The notes beneath the pieces are model-generated. The model saw only the letters and a list, made by a program, of their open reading frames with translations. It had not been told where the DNA came from and searched no databases. DNA of 64,000 nt from Antedon bifida (lineage: Eukaryota > Echinodermata > Crinoidea > Comatulida > Antedonidae), in assembly GCA_963402885.1 (NCBI GenBank), contig OY727095.1, positions 27,843,001 to 27,907,000 of the forward strand, read 5' to 3'. The first letter of the stretch is position 1. Each line of letters opens with the position of its first letter. A program made the translations under genes and the position numbers. Shown here in pieces: positions 11,100-22,780 of the stretch.

Positions 11100-14045
11100 A
11101 AGGAGTTATCCGCTGAATGCGGATAACTAATTATAATGGTCAGGGGTTAATTGACCTTTGTAATATTGGAGAAATAACTATGCTTAACGCCTCTTAACGC
11201 CTCAAGCCAGCATACTAGATTACGCCATTGTTTCACAAGAAACCTATGAAGTAACAAAAGAATTGTTTATTGATGAATTTGGACTGTATAATTATGGAAG
11301 TGATCATAACATGCTTGTAATCAGACTAATAGAGAATAATATTTGTAAAACATGTAAGGTGACAAAAACTAACACCAAACATTGGAATATCCCTAAAGAT
11401 TGGAGTGATTTTAGTAGTTCAATTAACTATGACTTTAAAGATTGGGATCCTAGTCGTTTAGATGCGAACGATGCTTGGGTAGAGTGGAAAAACAAAGTTA
11501 CGCTAGTTGCAGAGAATACAATAGGCTATAAGAAAACGAGATCAAACAAAAAGATATGGTTTGATAAAGAAACAAAATATGCGATAAATCAACGAAGACA
11601 ATCGTGTCGAGCACATAGATTATATTCTAAGAATAAACATAATATTGATTTTGATATCAATTATTGTAATTCTCTATGGGAAACATACCAAGAGAAGCGG
11701 AAATTCTGTAAATCACTTTTTAAACGTAAAATTATGCAAAAGAAAATATCAAATTGCTTAAAAATTATGGATAAAGGAGGGCCTCAATCTAAGGAATTTT
11801 GGAATGAACTCAAAGGCAACCGACAGAAACAAAATGTTGATTCTATCCTAATACCAGGAACTTCAAGATATTCTTCAGACCACGACGATATGAACAATTC
11901 GCTAAAATTACACTTCGGCAATATAGAAAAATTTAATACAACTAATAGTAACGATATTCTCCACTCTTCCCACAATAATAATAATAATAGTAACAGTAAT
12001 GATATTCATTGTGATCATATTTTAGATAATGTAAATATCTCATTTGATGATGTCGCTTATATATGCTATATCAAAGGCAAAAAATAACAAAAGTCCAGGT
12101 ATTGACTCTATAACAAACGAAATGTTAAAAAACGGAGGTAATCTAATCACATTATCACTCCAAAAATTGTTTACCAGAATTATACAAACTGAAACTATAC
12201 CGAATGAATGGAATGAAGGGATAATTATCCCAATATTTAAAAAAGGAGATCGACGTGATCTCAACAACTATCGAGGTATCACACTTCATGTGTTTCTAAA
12301 ATTTTTAATCGAATTATTGCATATAATATTTCTCAATTTTTAGAAGAAAATGACATCCTTGGTGAAGTCCAAGGGGGCTTTTGGACAGACAGAAGATGTG
12401 AAGACCACATTTTTGTCTTGAAAAGCATTATCGCCACAAGGGTAAAAAAACATTTCTGGCCTTTTTGGACTTTATAAAAGCCTTTGATTCAGTCTGGCGA
12501 CAAGAAGAATTAGTATATATGTACGATGATGTTAAATTCAAAGTTTTGTTCAATGACTTAGAATCTGATAAGTTTAGCATTAATGAAGGAGTGAAACAAT
12601 GCTGTTCATTGTCACCAGTTCTTTTTTTCTATTTACATTAACGAACTAAATAACCTAATCAAAAGTCATAAACTAGGTGTTCAAATCTATGGCACACAAA
12701 TAGGTGCACTATTCTTTGCTGATGACGTGGTTTTAATTAATCGTTGACAATGAGTCTGAACTTGTGAAACTACTTAAAGTAGCAAGTGATTATTCACAAA
12801 AATGGAAATTAGAGTTAAATTTTGACAAATCAAATGTGCTGGTCACAGGGCAAAGAACATAGAACATAGAACATGGAGCCTTGGTAATCATTATATCACA
12901 GAAATAGAAAGGTCTAAATGTCTTTCTGTCTTTTTGTAATAATATCACGTTCATATACAGATTCAGACAATATCAATGAAGTAATCAAAAAGGAAAATAG
13001 GATAATAGCCTATATTACCTCTATTATAAACAATCAGAATGATTTCAATAGGGTATACTACGGTGATCTTTTATGGAGAACAATAGGACTACCAACAATT
13101 AATTACGCCTCTGCAATATGGTTATGTAACTCTAAAGGTTCACTAAATAAGTTAGAAAATTTACAATACCAAATGGCTAGAATTATTTTGAAGGCACCAA
13201 GAAACGTCGCGAAAGCGGCATTGATTGGTGACCTAGGATGGGAGACACTCTACACCATTCAAAATAAGTTTAGGATGTCCTATTTTAACAGAATTAAAAA
13301 TATGGACGACCAAAGGTGGCAAAAAATCCTATGTAAATCTATAATGGATGTAGAAGATAAGGTGAAATGGAAGTGGATTAACCATATCAAAGATTTATTA
13401 TGTAAATTTGATTTAGGAAATAAATTTAATTTAAATCCAGAAAGTCAATGGTTTAAGAGTTTTACACATGCCAACTCTCTAGAAAATATCAAGGAATGGT
13501 TAGAAGGTGCAAAAACAAAGTCAACCTTCTCCGAATATTTGAAATATAAACATGAACCTAAAACAGAGACATACATGTTTGATATGGTGAATTTTGATTC
13601 CATTAGTTTAAAGTTTAAAGCAAAGTCTAACTCTCTTGATTTAGAAGGTAGAAAAAATACATGGTCAGAAAATGACACTGGTTTTTGCAAGCTTTGCAAC
13701 AATCAGTTAATTGAAACTACAGACCATTTTCTACTTGAATGTTCAAACCTTAAAAATGTAAGAGATACACATTTTAACTTACTAAAAATTGATTTATTGT
13801 ATTGTGGTTATGATACATTCTGGGAGAATTTTGGAAGTGTTACAATCGAATACCAACATCATATTTTACTTGATGACCTTTATTTAGAATTTCCATTTGA
13901 GAGAATATGTGAAATTGTAGACTATCACTGTAAACAATACTTAACTGCTGCATGGAGACATAGAAAGACTACACTTAATATATAATACATATATTTACCG
14001 CCCACCATATTATCTACTAACTTTTATTTTACCATTTATCTAATT

Positions 14046-14102
<57 letters not shown>

Positions 14103-14640
14103 GTCTTCTTTCTCCAAAATTATATAATCTAACCTAAATCTAAATAAAATAAATAAATAATACAGTATTAAAAATAAGACTAAATAGTATAATAGAAATA
14201 GTATCACGTTTAATTAAATTACCAATAACTATTAAAACTAAATATAATAAGAATAAATAATCATATAACAGTTGCATTTATTTTACTAATAATAACAGTA
14301 TAATAAAATTAATTACCAGTTATATTTTTTAATAATAGTAATGATAATATTCGCTATAAACTTGAAAATATTAATGATACTGAAAACAAAAATAATGATA
14401 ATAAATAGATAATAAAATTAACTCCATCATATAGGTTAAGTATTGTTCGATATTTAAGATTACCTTGTTTTTACTATTTCATTTTACTTGTATAATTCGC
14501 TTCTTATTTAAGACTTAAATGTTATTTTTGATACTTTTCTTTTTGTTTTTACATTACCTTGTAAATGAACGCACCCGTCTTATAAACGCGTGCCGCTGAT
14601 ACAAAAGCGTTTGTTCAATAAATTTATCATTTATCATTTA
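11100..14640 (+). pseudogene. Non-LTR retrotransposon (LINE) ORF2, 5'-truncated and broken
   Basis: Reverse-transcriptase retroelement inserted in the TIR transposon. From about 11130 an endonuclease end is visible (GLIDLCNIGEI, LDYAIVS near 11217, YGSDHNMLV near 11295). The reverse transcriptase follows, with SPGIDSITNEML near 12095, IIPIFKKGD near 12230, FADDVVLI near 12720 (catalytic Asp pair) and the thumb. A long intact 3' frame (12918-13985) ends with a CKLCxnn...DHFLLEC cysteine/histidine motif. Frame breaks lie near 12087, 12343, 12480 and 12745. The 3' end is AATAAA followed by short TTTATCA repeats at about 14620-14640. It is not functional. Confidence 0.85.
14049..14096. repeat. 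(TA)n microsatellite
   Basis: About 22 TA dinucleotides in the 3' untranslated part of the LINE. Confidence 0.95.
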
Positions 14641-14741
14641 CACACACACTGACACATCGCGAGCCCTTTTTAAATTCTATTGTTGATAATAAAGTTATAA
14701 ACCATTTGTATTGTTCAATCTTTTTATAATATTACGTAAAT

Positions 14742-14835
14742 ATGAGTAATGATGAATCAGTCGTTATAAACTTGGAGCATCCAAGAAAAAAGGGAAGAAA
14801 AGACAATGAATCTAAAAGACAAAAGGCACAGTTTG
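14742..14835 (+). CDS. Candidate first exon of a transposase
   Basis: An ATG frame of 31 codons (starts MSNDESVVINL, then a basic KKGRKDNESKRQK stretch) ends at a GTTTGT donor in phase 1. It lies inside the TIR transposon, downstream of the LINE, so it may be the remnant 5' exon of that element's own gene. The basic run could be a nuclear localisation signal. No domain is recognised and no second exon is found. Confidence 0.25.
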
Positions 14836-15349
14836 GTTTGTGTATTATGCTAGGCCTAGCCTGCCTGGCCCTAGTAGAGTAGTAGGTAGGCTAGGCCTAG
14901 CTAGAGTAGGCACCCTAGAGTAGAGGACGTTAACAAATATGCTACATTTTTAAACTTAGAGCATGAAAAAAATCATGTATTAATGTACATAAAAATATCT
15001 GTTATTAATTGGTTTAATCAAAAGATTTACAAATAAAAACTGTTTTACATTTAAATGATTCAAATTGTATAATATATAATAGTTTACTACTTTGATACAG
15101 TGTTTTTCGCGAAATGTTTTGCAAAAGGGCTTACATCCGTTTATTTAAAAATTTAAAACCATATTTTAAAAATTATGATAACATATTTATTTGAATACTC
15201 ATGTTATTTTTAATAAGAGACCATAAATCTACCATTTAATACTAAATTTGATAATATTAAAAGTGTGTAAGCTTGGTAATCAGTTTTTTGCTGTTTTCTC
15301 AGAATTACTAAATGTGGACATAAGCCCTTTTGCATATCAGCTCTTCATA

Positions 15350-15650
15350 TCGAAAACCACTAAGGCTAGAGAGTTGATTTTTTCAAAAACGTGTTCAGAA
15401 TGTACATATTTATATTTGCTCTAATGAAAAAATTTACAAACAAGGCCATATAGATGGCTGCAGTCTCGTAATCAAGTTAATGTTTACTGACCGACCAACC
15501 GACCGACCAACCAACCAACCGACCGACATAGTGAGCTGTAGAATGAAAAATGATCGGAAATACAACAATTGACCCTCGACATCATTTATCAATGTTTGCA
15601 TACATAATGCGACTACCATGTCTTTAGAGACTTTGTTTTTATTTTACTAA
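15350..15650 (+). repeat. Continuation of the 330-bp tandem repeat, with a small insertion
   Basis: It resumes the unit interrupted at 10672 (ATCGAAAACCACTAAGGCTA and AGAATGTACATATTTATATT). At about 15437-15545 an unrelated piece beginning AAACAAGGCCATATAGATGG, with a (CCGA)n tract, is inserted. This is the end of the TCGG-repeat family seen at 38.2-39.1 kb. Confidence 0.75.
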
Positions 15651-15669
15651 TAATAACAGTATTTTCCAC

Positions 15670-15880
15670 CCGGCCCTAGTTACGTGAACAAGACAAGTGG
15701 CAATGAATCTATATCCGACTAAACTCACCTCGCTTTCGGCGTACCACAAGGTTTTGGTTGTAGGACCTCTCATTTTGATTATATTTACAGCACCAATACA
15801 GGATATTATTGCTCCTCATAACATCCAATTCATGGTCTATGCTGATGAGTTGTATTTATCTTTCCATCCTGAAAACTAAT
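15670..15880 (+). pseudogene. Reverse transcriptase fragment
   Basis: The frame at 15697-15879 includes VGPLILIIFTAPIQDIIAPH followed by FMVYADELYLSF. This is the LGPLLF-to-YADD part of a LINE reverse transcriptase with the second catalytic Asp changed to Glu. It is very short, and no neighbouring domain is readable. From 15880 to 16427 nothing else is recognised except a 25-base duplication near 16050-16110. Confidence 0.6.
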
Positions 15881-16427
15881 CCGTATATTAAGTTTTTCTT
15901 TTCCACAATGTAAAACGCTCAGTTCCTTGTCTCTTGGCATCCTGATAAGCCCTACGGTTGTGACGGTTCTTCAGACTTATGTCAAAATCTGATCCGTTCA
16001 AGTTTGTTCTATCCTATCTTCACAGTACATATCCTTCCTGTTTTCCTTCCAATACTTTTCAACAATTTGCATTACAAATAGCTCGACAATTTGCATTACA
16101 AATACAGCTCGACACTTGTACTTGAGCAATGGTATATTATGGTACAGTCTGGCAATTGGATGTCATAAAATACATCATAGTTCAGACTTCGACAACAACA
16201 GTCATAGATATTATGTAGTTAGTCATCTAATTTCATTATTACAGATGTTTTTTAAATATAGAATACCCTGTACATTGATTTGCTTTTAAATAAAGATTAC
16301 TTTTATAATAAGCCTATATTTTCTTTCATTTTGTTTCCAAATAGGTTTATAGTGCAATAAATCCCTACTGTAAGCTGCTAGGCAATTGTTTCATAAATTA
16401 TCTGGTATGCATATTTTTTATTTTCAG

Positions 16428-16479
16428 AAATGAAATAATGATAGTATTGTACTGTTATTTGACAACATGGCTGAACCAG
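16428..16479 (+). CDS. Candidate start exon of the death-fold/ubiquitin-array gene
   Basis: A pyrimidine-rich tract ending TTTTCAG precedes a 52-base exon. The exon contains ATG in good context (GACAACATGG, 16467-16469) and then codons for MAEP plus one base, up to a GTACGT donor. The junction phase is 1, which matches the phase-1 acceptor of the death-effector-like exon at 36892. Such domains often begin within a few residues of the start. An upstream untranslated exon would be needed because this exon has its own acceptor. The link across a 20-kb, transposon-filled intron is inference; it could belong to another transcript. Confidence 0.4.
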
Positions 16480-17934
16480 GTACGTATGGACCTCAATGTT
16501 TTATTTAAAGGATTTTTAGCGTGGATCCTAAGACGAAAAATACTTCAAATTTAGTTAGAAGCATAAACCTTGGTATGAAAACTTTTATCAAAAATTCACA
16601 ACAAGCCATTTAAAATTTGACTTCTGACCTCATTCCTCAGAACTCATAAACCGTACATCATAGAATCATGAAAATAACGGCAAATGATGCAGAAGTACTA
16701 CTTTCTATTCATGTTTAATAGAAAAATATGCATTTAACTCAATACTTTAAGTGTTATTGAAAAATAATAAATCTGGACCAACTGTACAGTATGACATTTT
16801 ACCTGGGTGTGTAGAAAGCGACGACCTCGAATTGGACGGAGTGTTGACAAAGTACGAGACAGCGAGGCATGCGGGGCACGCCAAATATTTGTGCGAGGCA
16901 TCATTTTATCATTTCCAAAAGTGCGAGGCATGCGAGGCATATAGTTTACAATTTCAAAAAGGTGCGAGGCATATCTTAACGTGCTATTATGCTATATTAT
17001 AGGCCTAATAATCAATCGATACAAGCGTATCTAAATAGATTCGTGTATACACTCATCATGTTGTTTATTTTTATGTAACGATTGTTTTTTCATTCAAGTC
17101 ATATCGTGTCAAATTTTACTTTTACAAAAGTGCCCAAACTACGGTTCAAAAATCTGAACGAGTCTTCAACTTTCGATAAACAATAATTGTTATAGCGTCA
17201 CACTCATCAAATGACTGCCATTGTTGTTGGCATTTCGAGCGTTTTCACTTTACAATTAATTAAACATGTCTGTCGAACATAGCAGAGTGAAAATAATATT
17301 TTGTCACACCCCTGCGCCTCGATCCGGTAGACCCGAGAGATGGAAAATCCCTCTATACTATTTAGCAGGTAGCGGAATGATTCAGCCCTCAGCTCAGAGG
17401 ATTGTGGTGCATTCCCCTCCTATAGCACGTGGTTTCAGCAGCAACGCACAGACTTCTCTCTGAGCGGCGTACCAAAGACATTTTTGACATTCCATTCTCT
17501 AGGAACAACACGTGTACCTCTCTCGCAAATAAGGTGAACAGCGATTGCCAGGTTCAATAACTGGCGGTGAATAAAAGGTAACTGATATGCCGATCAAATA
17601 ACATGCCGCAAAGAAAAAAATTGCGAGAGAATTCTGGAGCGCGTGTGAAAAAAGACTTACGTCCGACAATTGTAATACTAGGCCTAAAATTAAACTTTAG
17701 CTAATATGCTTAGCCCTAACCTAGATAAGAGGCCCATGTAGAAAATAATGTAATCAATTTTGATATAAAAATAATTGGTGTAATATTTAATAATGATACA
17801 CTATTCCTGTTTTAGTAAGCTAAGTATATTACGAACGATTTTTATTTATTGTTGTCCATGTACGTACTAATAAACCTGGCGCTAGTTTCCTTCGCTTGTA
17901 TTTTTACTCCAAATTTGATAACTAACTTTATCGT
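16480..17934. other. Mostly unassigned interval
   Basis: A GTGCGAGGCAT word recurs several times at 16855-16975. A 65-codon frame at 17266-17463 (starts MSVEHSRVK) is less AT-rich than its surroundings, but I do not recognise it and find no splice partner. No other feature is supported. Confidence 0.4.
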
Positions 17935-18297
17935 GTGAATACCACACCTTAGAAGTATACCTCATGAGTACTTTAATGAAAGAATCACATAAAAAGTAAC
18001 AAATAAATCCTTAAATTAATGATTTTACAGGCGTGTTTCTCGCACACTGTTCGCGAATTTCACTTATTCAATGTTCAATATTTTTGTTTCTATAGAGCGC
18101 CAAAAGAGCAACAATAATAGAGGACTAAAATGCGTCAATTTCTCATGCATTTATTGGTGAAAAACACGTTTTATTTCAATATATTTGTTAATTTGTCAAT
18201 AAAAATGCTGTAATATGTTACTGCTGATACTGTTCTGTTTTCAAAGCATAATAATCGATCCTAAATCAACATCACTACCTAGTCTAGACCTAGGACA
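17935..18297 (-). repeat. Dispersed repeat, copy 2 (inverted relative to 6436-6800)
   Basis: Reverse complement of the repeat at 6.4-6.8 kb, including GAGCGCCAAAAGAGCAACAA and the GAATACCACACCTTAGAA end. It abuts the start of the LINE fragment below. Confidence 0.7.
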
Positions 18298-18359
18298 TCC
18301 TACTAAGGATATTATGATGAATTTTTCTATTTTATTCTTTAAAAGGTTAACGAAACCAT

Positions 18360-19296
18360 GTACAGTATCAACAGTAACATTTTTTTGTATAGCAACCGGT
18401 ATGCGAATTTTAAACGGTCGTACTACTGGGGATAGTGTTGAAAATTTTACATTGATTTCACACTCTGGCGCCAGTGTTGTAGACTATGTTATTGCATCTC
18501 CAAATTGTTTGCATAACATCACTTCTTTAATTGTGGGTGCAACTCCTGAATCCGATCATATGCCTTTAACCGCTACGTTTAAACCAAACGCGTTCCTAGA
18601 TAGCGTACATGACATAGTTAATACGAATGAAAATATAAATTTCTATCAAAAAATTTACCTCTGGAACGAAAGGCACAAAGCCGTGTTCCAAAGACACGCT
18701 TTTGAACATAACCAGTTGAATGCCTCCCAAAACATAGACGATGTGAACGAAAGTGAAAATTTGTGATATCTTCTATCAAGCTGGTAGTTGTATAAGGCGC
18801 ACACAAAATCAATCAAAACAAAATGTTATCATACCAAAGCATAAACCATGGTTCGACCAACAATGTAAAAATCTGAATAGAGATTAAGTCAAATAAGGAC
18901 CCCTGGAAATGCCTAGCCAAACTAAAATAAAAAAAGGTCGTAAAATGCACTATTGATTCTAAAACATGGTTTGATTATTTAAGTAAAATGAATTGTTTCA
19001 ATCTGTGGAATCAAATTAATGTGTACGATGCAAGTACTTTAAATGATGCCATTTCTGTAGATGAGGTAGACTGTGCTATTATACACCTCAAAAGTGGGAA
19101 AAGTGCTGGAATAGTTGGTATTCCTGGGGAAATGTTTAAATCTTGTAAAAATATATTGACTCCAGAAATTACCAACCTTTTCAACAAAATGTTAAGCTCG
19201 GGCAAAGTCCCAGAGTTATGGAAAAAGGGTATAATTGTCCCCATTTACGAAAAGGCCACCCCCTCAAACCCGAACAATTATCGGGCAGGTGGTTAA
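18360..19296 (+). pseudogene. LINE ORF2 fragment: endonuclease end and reverse transcriptase start
   Basis: The frame at 18215-18766 contains MRILNGRTTGD, GASVVDYVIAS and ESDHMPL. These are the final motifs of an apurinic-type endonuclease, with SDH retained. The frame at 18988-19296 has KSGKSAGIVGIPGEM and WKKGIIVPIYEK, the first reverse-transcriptase block. It is interrupted at 18766-18988 by stops. It breaks off at about 19300, just before two Helitrons, and resumes at about 22781 in the same orientation. Confidence 0.8.
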
Positions 19297-19351
19297 AGAC
19301 GGAAAACAGTTTAAACTAAGATATGACAAACTCTATATAGATAGTGACACA

Positions 19352-20790
19352 TCTATATATAAATTTACGTAAGGGCAAAATTCGGTAAATCGCGCCTTAC
19401 TTCTAGAATTTTTACTCGATGGTATATAAAGTTGGTTCATACTTTCGATACTGATTTTAACCACCTAATGTAACCCTGTTTACTAATAAAATTGAGTTAG
19501 ATAATTAGTTATTGACGATTAAAACGAATTTAGGTTCAACGATTTGCCCCAAATAGGGGTGTTTTCCGATCGTGGTATACACTGTCTAATGGATGTCCAA
19601 CTTGAAAAATACCCGCACACAATAATACGAGGATGCTTCGCATTTTCCTATCTCCTCCTACGATAATTGTTTTTAATAGCTGAAAACCGGTTGAACAGCT
19701 CGAATACAGCATCATATTGTTAAAGACAGGCCGATTTTCTTTAAAAAATACTATTTTGATAGATTTAATATACGTTTATACAAATGTATTGATTTGCGAT
19801 GAATGGAACATTCCAATCTCTGTTCCACAAGTGTCTATTCCCTCAGGCGTCGTAAAGGCAAGTACTGTATACTCATAACAGAAATTCGATCCATTTTTTT
19901 TTCAATCTGTGCTGCAGAGGTTGGATATAGATTTTTTTTTAACGGATAATGAGCTAGCGCTTTCAGTCGCCGTATATTATGTACAAATCTTTATTATTGC
20001 AGTTAAACCACCCACATCATCACCCTTCCCTCACTGGCATGAGTAGCGTTGTAAAGCCAGGATAGGCCTACGGTGCATCACATGCCCTAAACGCAGAACA
20101 ACTTTGGTGGGTAGGGTAGGAACCAACTTAAGTATGAATTGACTCTAAGAAACAATTGAAAACCATTAGGCCTACTAATTAAGTTGAGTTCGATAATTTA
20201 ATATTTATTGACGATTAAATCGAATTTATGGTTTGCCCCGAATAGAGGTGGTTTTCACAAATTGTTTTACATTATATAAACATATACACGTCGTAGTTAT
20301 GTACGTTACATGTACTGTACTATTTCAATCGACTAGGACGGTGATAGTTTCAACAAAGTATTACATCGCAATGTTTTACTGTGTTTAGTGGTATATTATT
20401 TGTAAAACATGAAAACAATTAATATTTCGTTACTAAATGGATAAAGAATATATTTAAAAATCGTTCCTCTTTGCACCCATCCTCTTCCTCATCCCTCAAC
20501 CCTAATGTTACATACAGAACACAAATTAGGTTTGTTTAAATTTGACTTAAACAATTGGTCTCATTTTGTGACAAGTTTCTCTTTCGGAAGTAATTCCCAG
20601 GGTGCTAATTTTAGTTGAGTACATAAACCACAGTGTCTATTTATTCGTTCCTGTCAACGACATGTATTATTGTCCTGCGGTACGTACATTTGAAATCGCC
20701 AGTTTTTTAACGCTGAAATTATTATGTATTCGAGAACCATCTGTGGGCACGACCTAGATAGTACGCGAGCGAAGCGAGCGTACCATCTAG
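19352..20790 (+). mobile_element. Non-autonomous Helitron, copy 1
   Basis: It starts 5'-TCTATATATAAATTTACG after an A. It ends with the hairpin CTAGATAGTACGCGAGCGAA...CGTACCATCTAG, so the last four bases are CTAG (CTRR type), as in canonical Helitrons. Length is 1439 bases. No Rep/helicase frame is present. The next element begins at the following base, again with TC. The assignment rests on both termini and on matching ends in three other copies in this window. Confidence 0.8.
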
Positions 20791-22229
20791 TCTATACATA
20801 AATTTACGAAGAGCAAAATTCGGTAAATCGCGCGTTATTTCTAGAATGTTTACTCGATGGCATATAAAGTTGGTTCGTACTTTCGGTACTGATTTTAACC
20901 ACCTGATGTAACCCTGTTTACTAATTAAATTGAGTTCGATAATTAGTTATTGACGATTAAAACGAATTTAGGTTCAACGATTTGCCCCAAATAGGGGTGT
21001 TTTTCGATCGTGGTATACACTGTCTGATGGATGTCCGTCTTGAAAAACACCCGCAGACAATATACGAGGATGCTTCGCATTTTCCTATCTCCTCCTACGA
21101 TAATTGTTTTTAATGGTTGAAAACCTGTTGAACAGTTCGAGTACAGCATCATAATGTTGAAGACAGGCCGATTTTCTTTAAAAAATACTATTTTGATAGA
21201 TTTAATATACGTTTATACAAATGTATTGATTTGCGATGAATGGAACATTCCAATCTTTATTCCACAAGTGTCTATTCCCTCAGGCGTCGTAAAGGCAAGT
21301 ACTGTATACTCAAAACAGAAATTCGATCCATTTTTTTTTTCAATCTGTGCTGCAGAGGTTGGATATAATTTTTTTTTTAAACGGATAATGAGCTAGCGTT
21401 TTCACTCGCCGTATATTATTTACAAATCTTTATTATTGCAGTTAAACCACCCACATCATCACCCTTCCCTCACTGGCATGGGTAGCGTTGTAAAACCAGT
21501 AGAGGATAGGCCTACGGTACATCACATGCCCTAAACGCAGAACAACTTTGGTGGGTAGGGTAGGAACCAACCTAAGTATGAATTGGCTCTAAGAAACAAT
21601 TGAAAACCACTACTAATTAAGTTGAGTTAGATAATTTAATATTTATTGACGATTAAATCGAATTTATGATTTGCCCCGAATAGAGGTAATTTTCACAAAT
21701 TATTTTACATTATATAAACATATACACGTCGTAGTGATGTATCGTTACATGTACTGTACTATTTCAATCGACTAGGACGGTGATAGTTTCAACAAAGTAT
21801 TACATCGCAATGTTTTACTGTGTTTAGTGGTATATTATTTGTAAAACATGAAAACAATTAATATTTCGTTACTAAATGGATAAAGAATATATTTAAAAAT
21901 TGTTCCTCTTTGCACCCATCCTCTTCCCCATCCCTCAACCCTAATGTTACATACAAAACACAAATTAAGTTTGTTTAAATTTGACTTAAACAATTGGTCT
22001 CATTTTGTGACAAGTTTCTCTTTCGGAAGTAATTCCCAGGGTGCTAATTTTAGTTGAGTACATAAATCACAGTGTCTATTTATTCGTTCTTGTAAACGGC
22101 ATGTATTATTGTCCTGCGGTACGTACATTTGAAATCGCCAGTTTTTTAACGCTGAAATTATTATGTATTCGAGAACCATCTGTGGGCACGACCTAGATGG
22201 TACGAGAGCGAAGCGAGCGCACCATCTAG
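20791..22229 (+). mobile_element. Non-autonomous Helitron, copy 2 (head-to-tail with copy 1)
   Basis: It starts TCTATACATAAATTTACG directly after the CTAG of copy 1 and ends ACCATCTAG before T. Its length is also 1439 bases. Sequence is about 97% the same as copy 1 by eye, with small balancing indels. The 3' hairpin (CTAGATGGTACGAGAGCGAA and its partner) is kept. The frames at 20943-21396 are chance frames inside it. Confidence 0.8.
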
Positions 22230-22780
22230 TTAATTAAAATTAAGCCTAGATAGGAAATCGGCTATGGTCCATCAATTATTAACTCCACCACCGTATCTTA
22301 TCAGTGGGGGGGGGGGGGGGGGGATAGTTTAAATTACACAGTAAAATCTCTATTCTTTAGTACACACATTTTGTAAATAGAGAGGCATTTTTAAAATAAA
22401 TAAATAAAACGGTGTGGTAAAAAATGTTATCAGATGACTAAATATAGGTAATATAACTTGAATTTTACATTTCTTGTATTTTTATTCAACTTCAGATTTT
22501 TATTTTCATGCTATGGCAAAAATTATCCACCATCTTTTTTCACCTTCTAGGGAGTCACCAGACATGTTATTACATTAGGTTAAACTACCTAACTACTGAA
22601 AAAAGTCTTCCTAGTTTTTATAGCAGAATTTCGCCAAATTTGTTAGTTGACCATATTAAGGGAAATTCATGTTTTTTCATCTTGATTTCTGTTACAAATA
22701 TTTGATTTATGTACAATTAACCAGATATTATATTTAAAATTCATGCCTGTATCTGAGCTTTAAGAAAAAAAAGGGGTAGA
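22230..22780. other. Interval between Helitron and LINE; poly-G tract
   Basis: It holds an 18-base G run at 22306-22323. No gene is seen. The part of the LINE reverse transcriptase that should lie between the two LINE pieces is missing or unrecognisable here. Confidence 0.6.

Larger units (their letters stand above)
10673..15347. mobile_element. TIR DNA transposon of unknown family inserted in the 330-bp repeat
   Basis: The ends are inverted copies: left TGAAGAGCTGATATGCAAAA, right in reverse complement the same 20 bases. TA is present on both sides. The tandem-repeat unit broken at 10672 continues at 15350, which defines both borders. A subterminal word GCAAAARGGCTTNNRTCC recurs inside at 10839, 10871, 15121 and (inverted) 15316, as in binding-site arrays of some transposons. 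Most of the interior is a later LINE insertion. The only candidate native coding piece is the short frame at 14742. I do not recognise the superfamily. Confidence 0.75.

Noticed and set aside
20943..21396. Frames of 69 and 80 codons near 21 kb
   Set aside because: They lie inside a non-coding Helitron; the sister copy has them broken.
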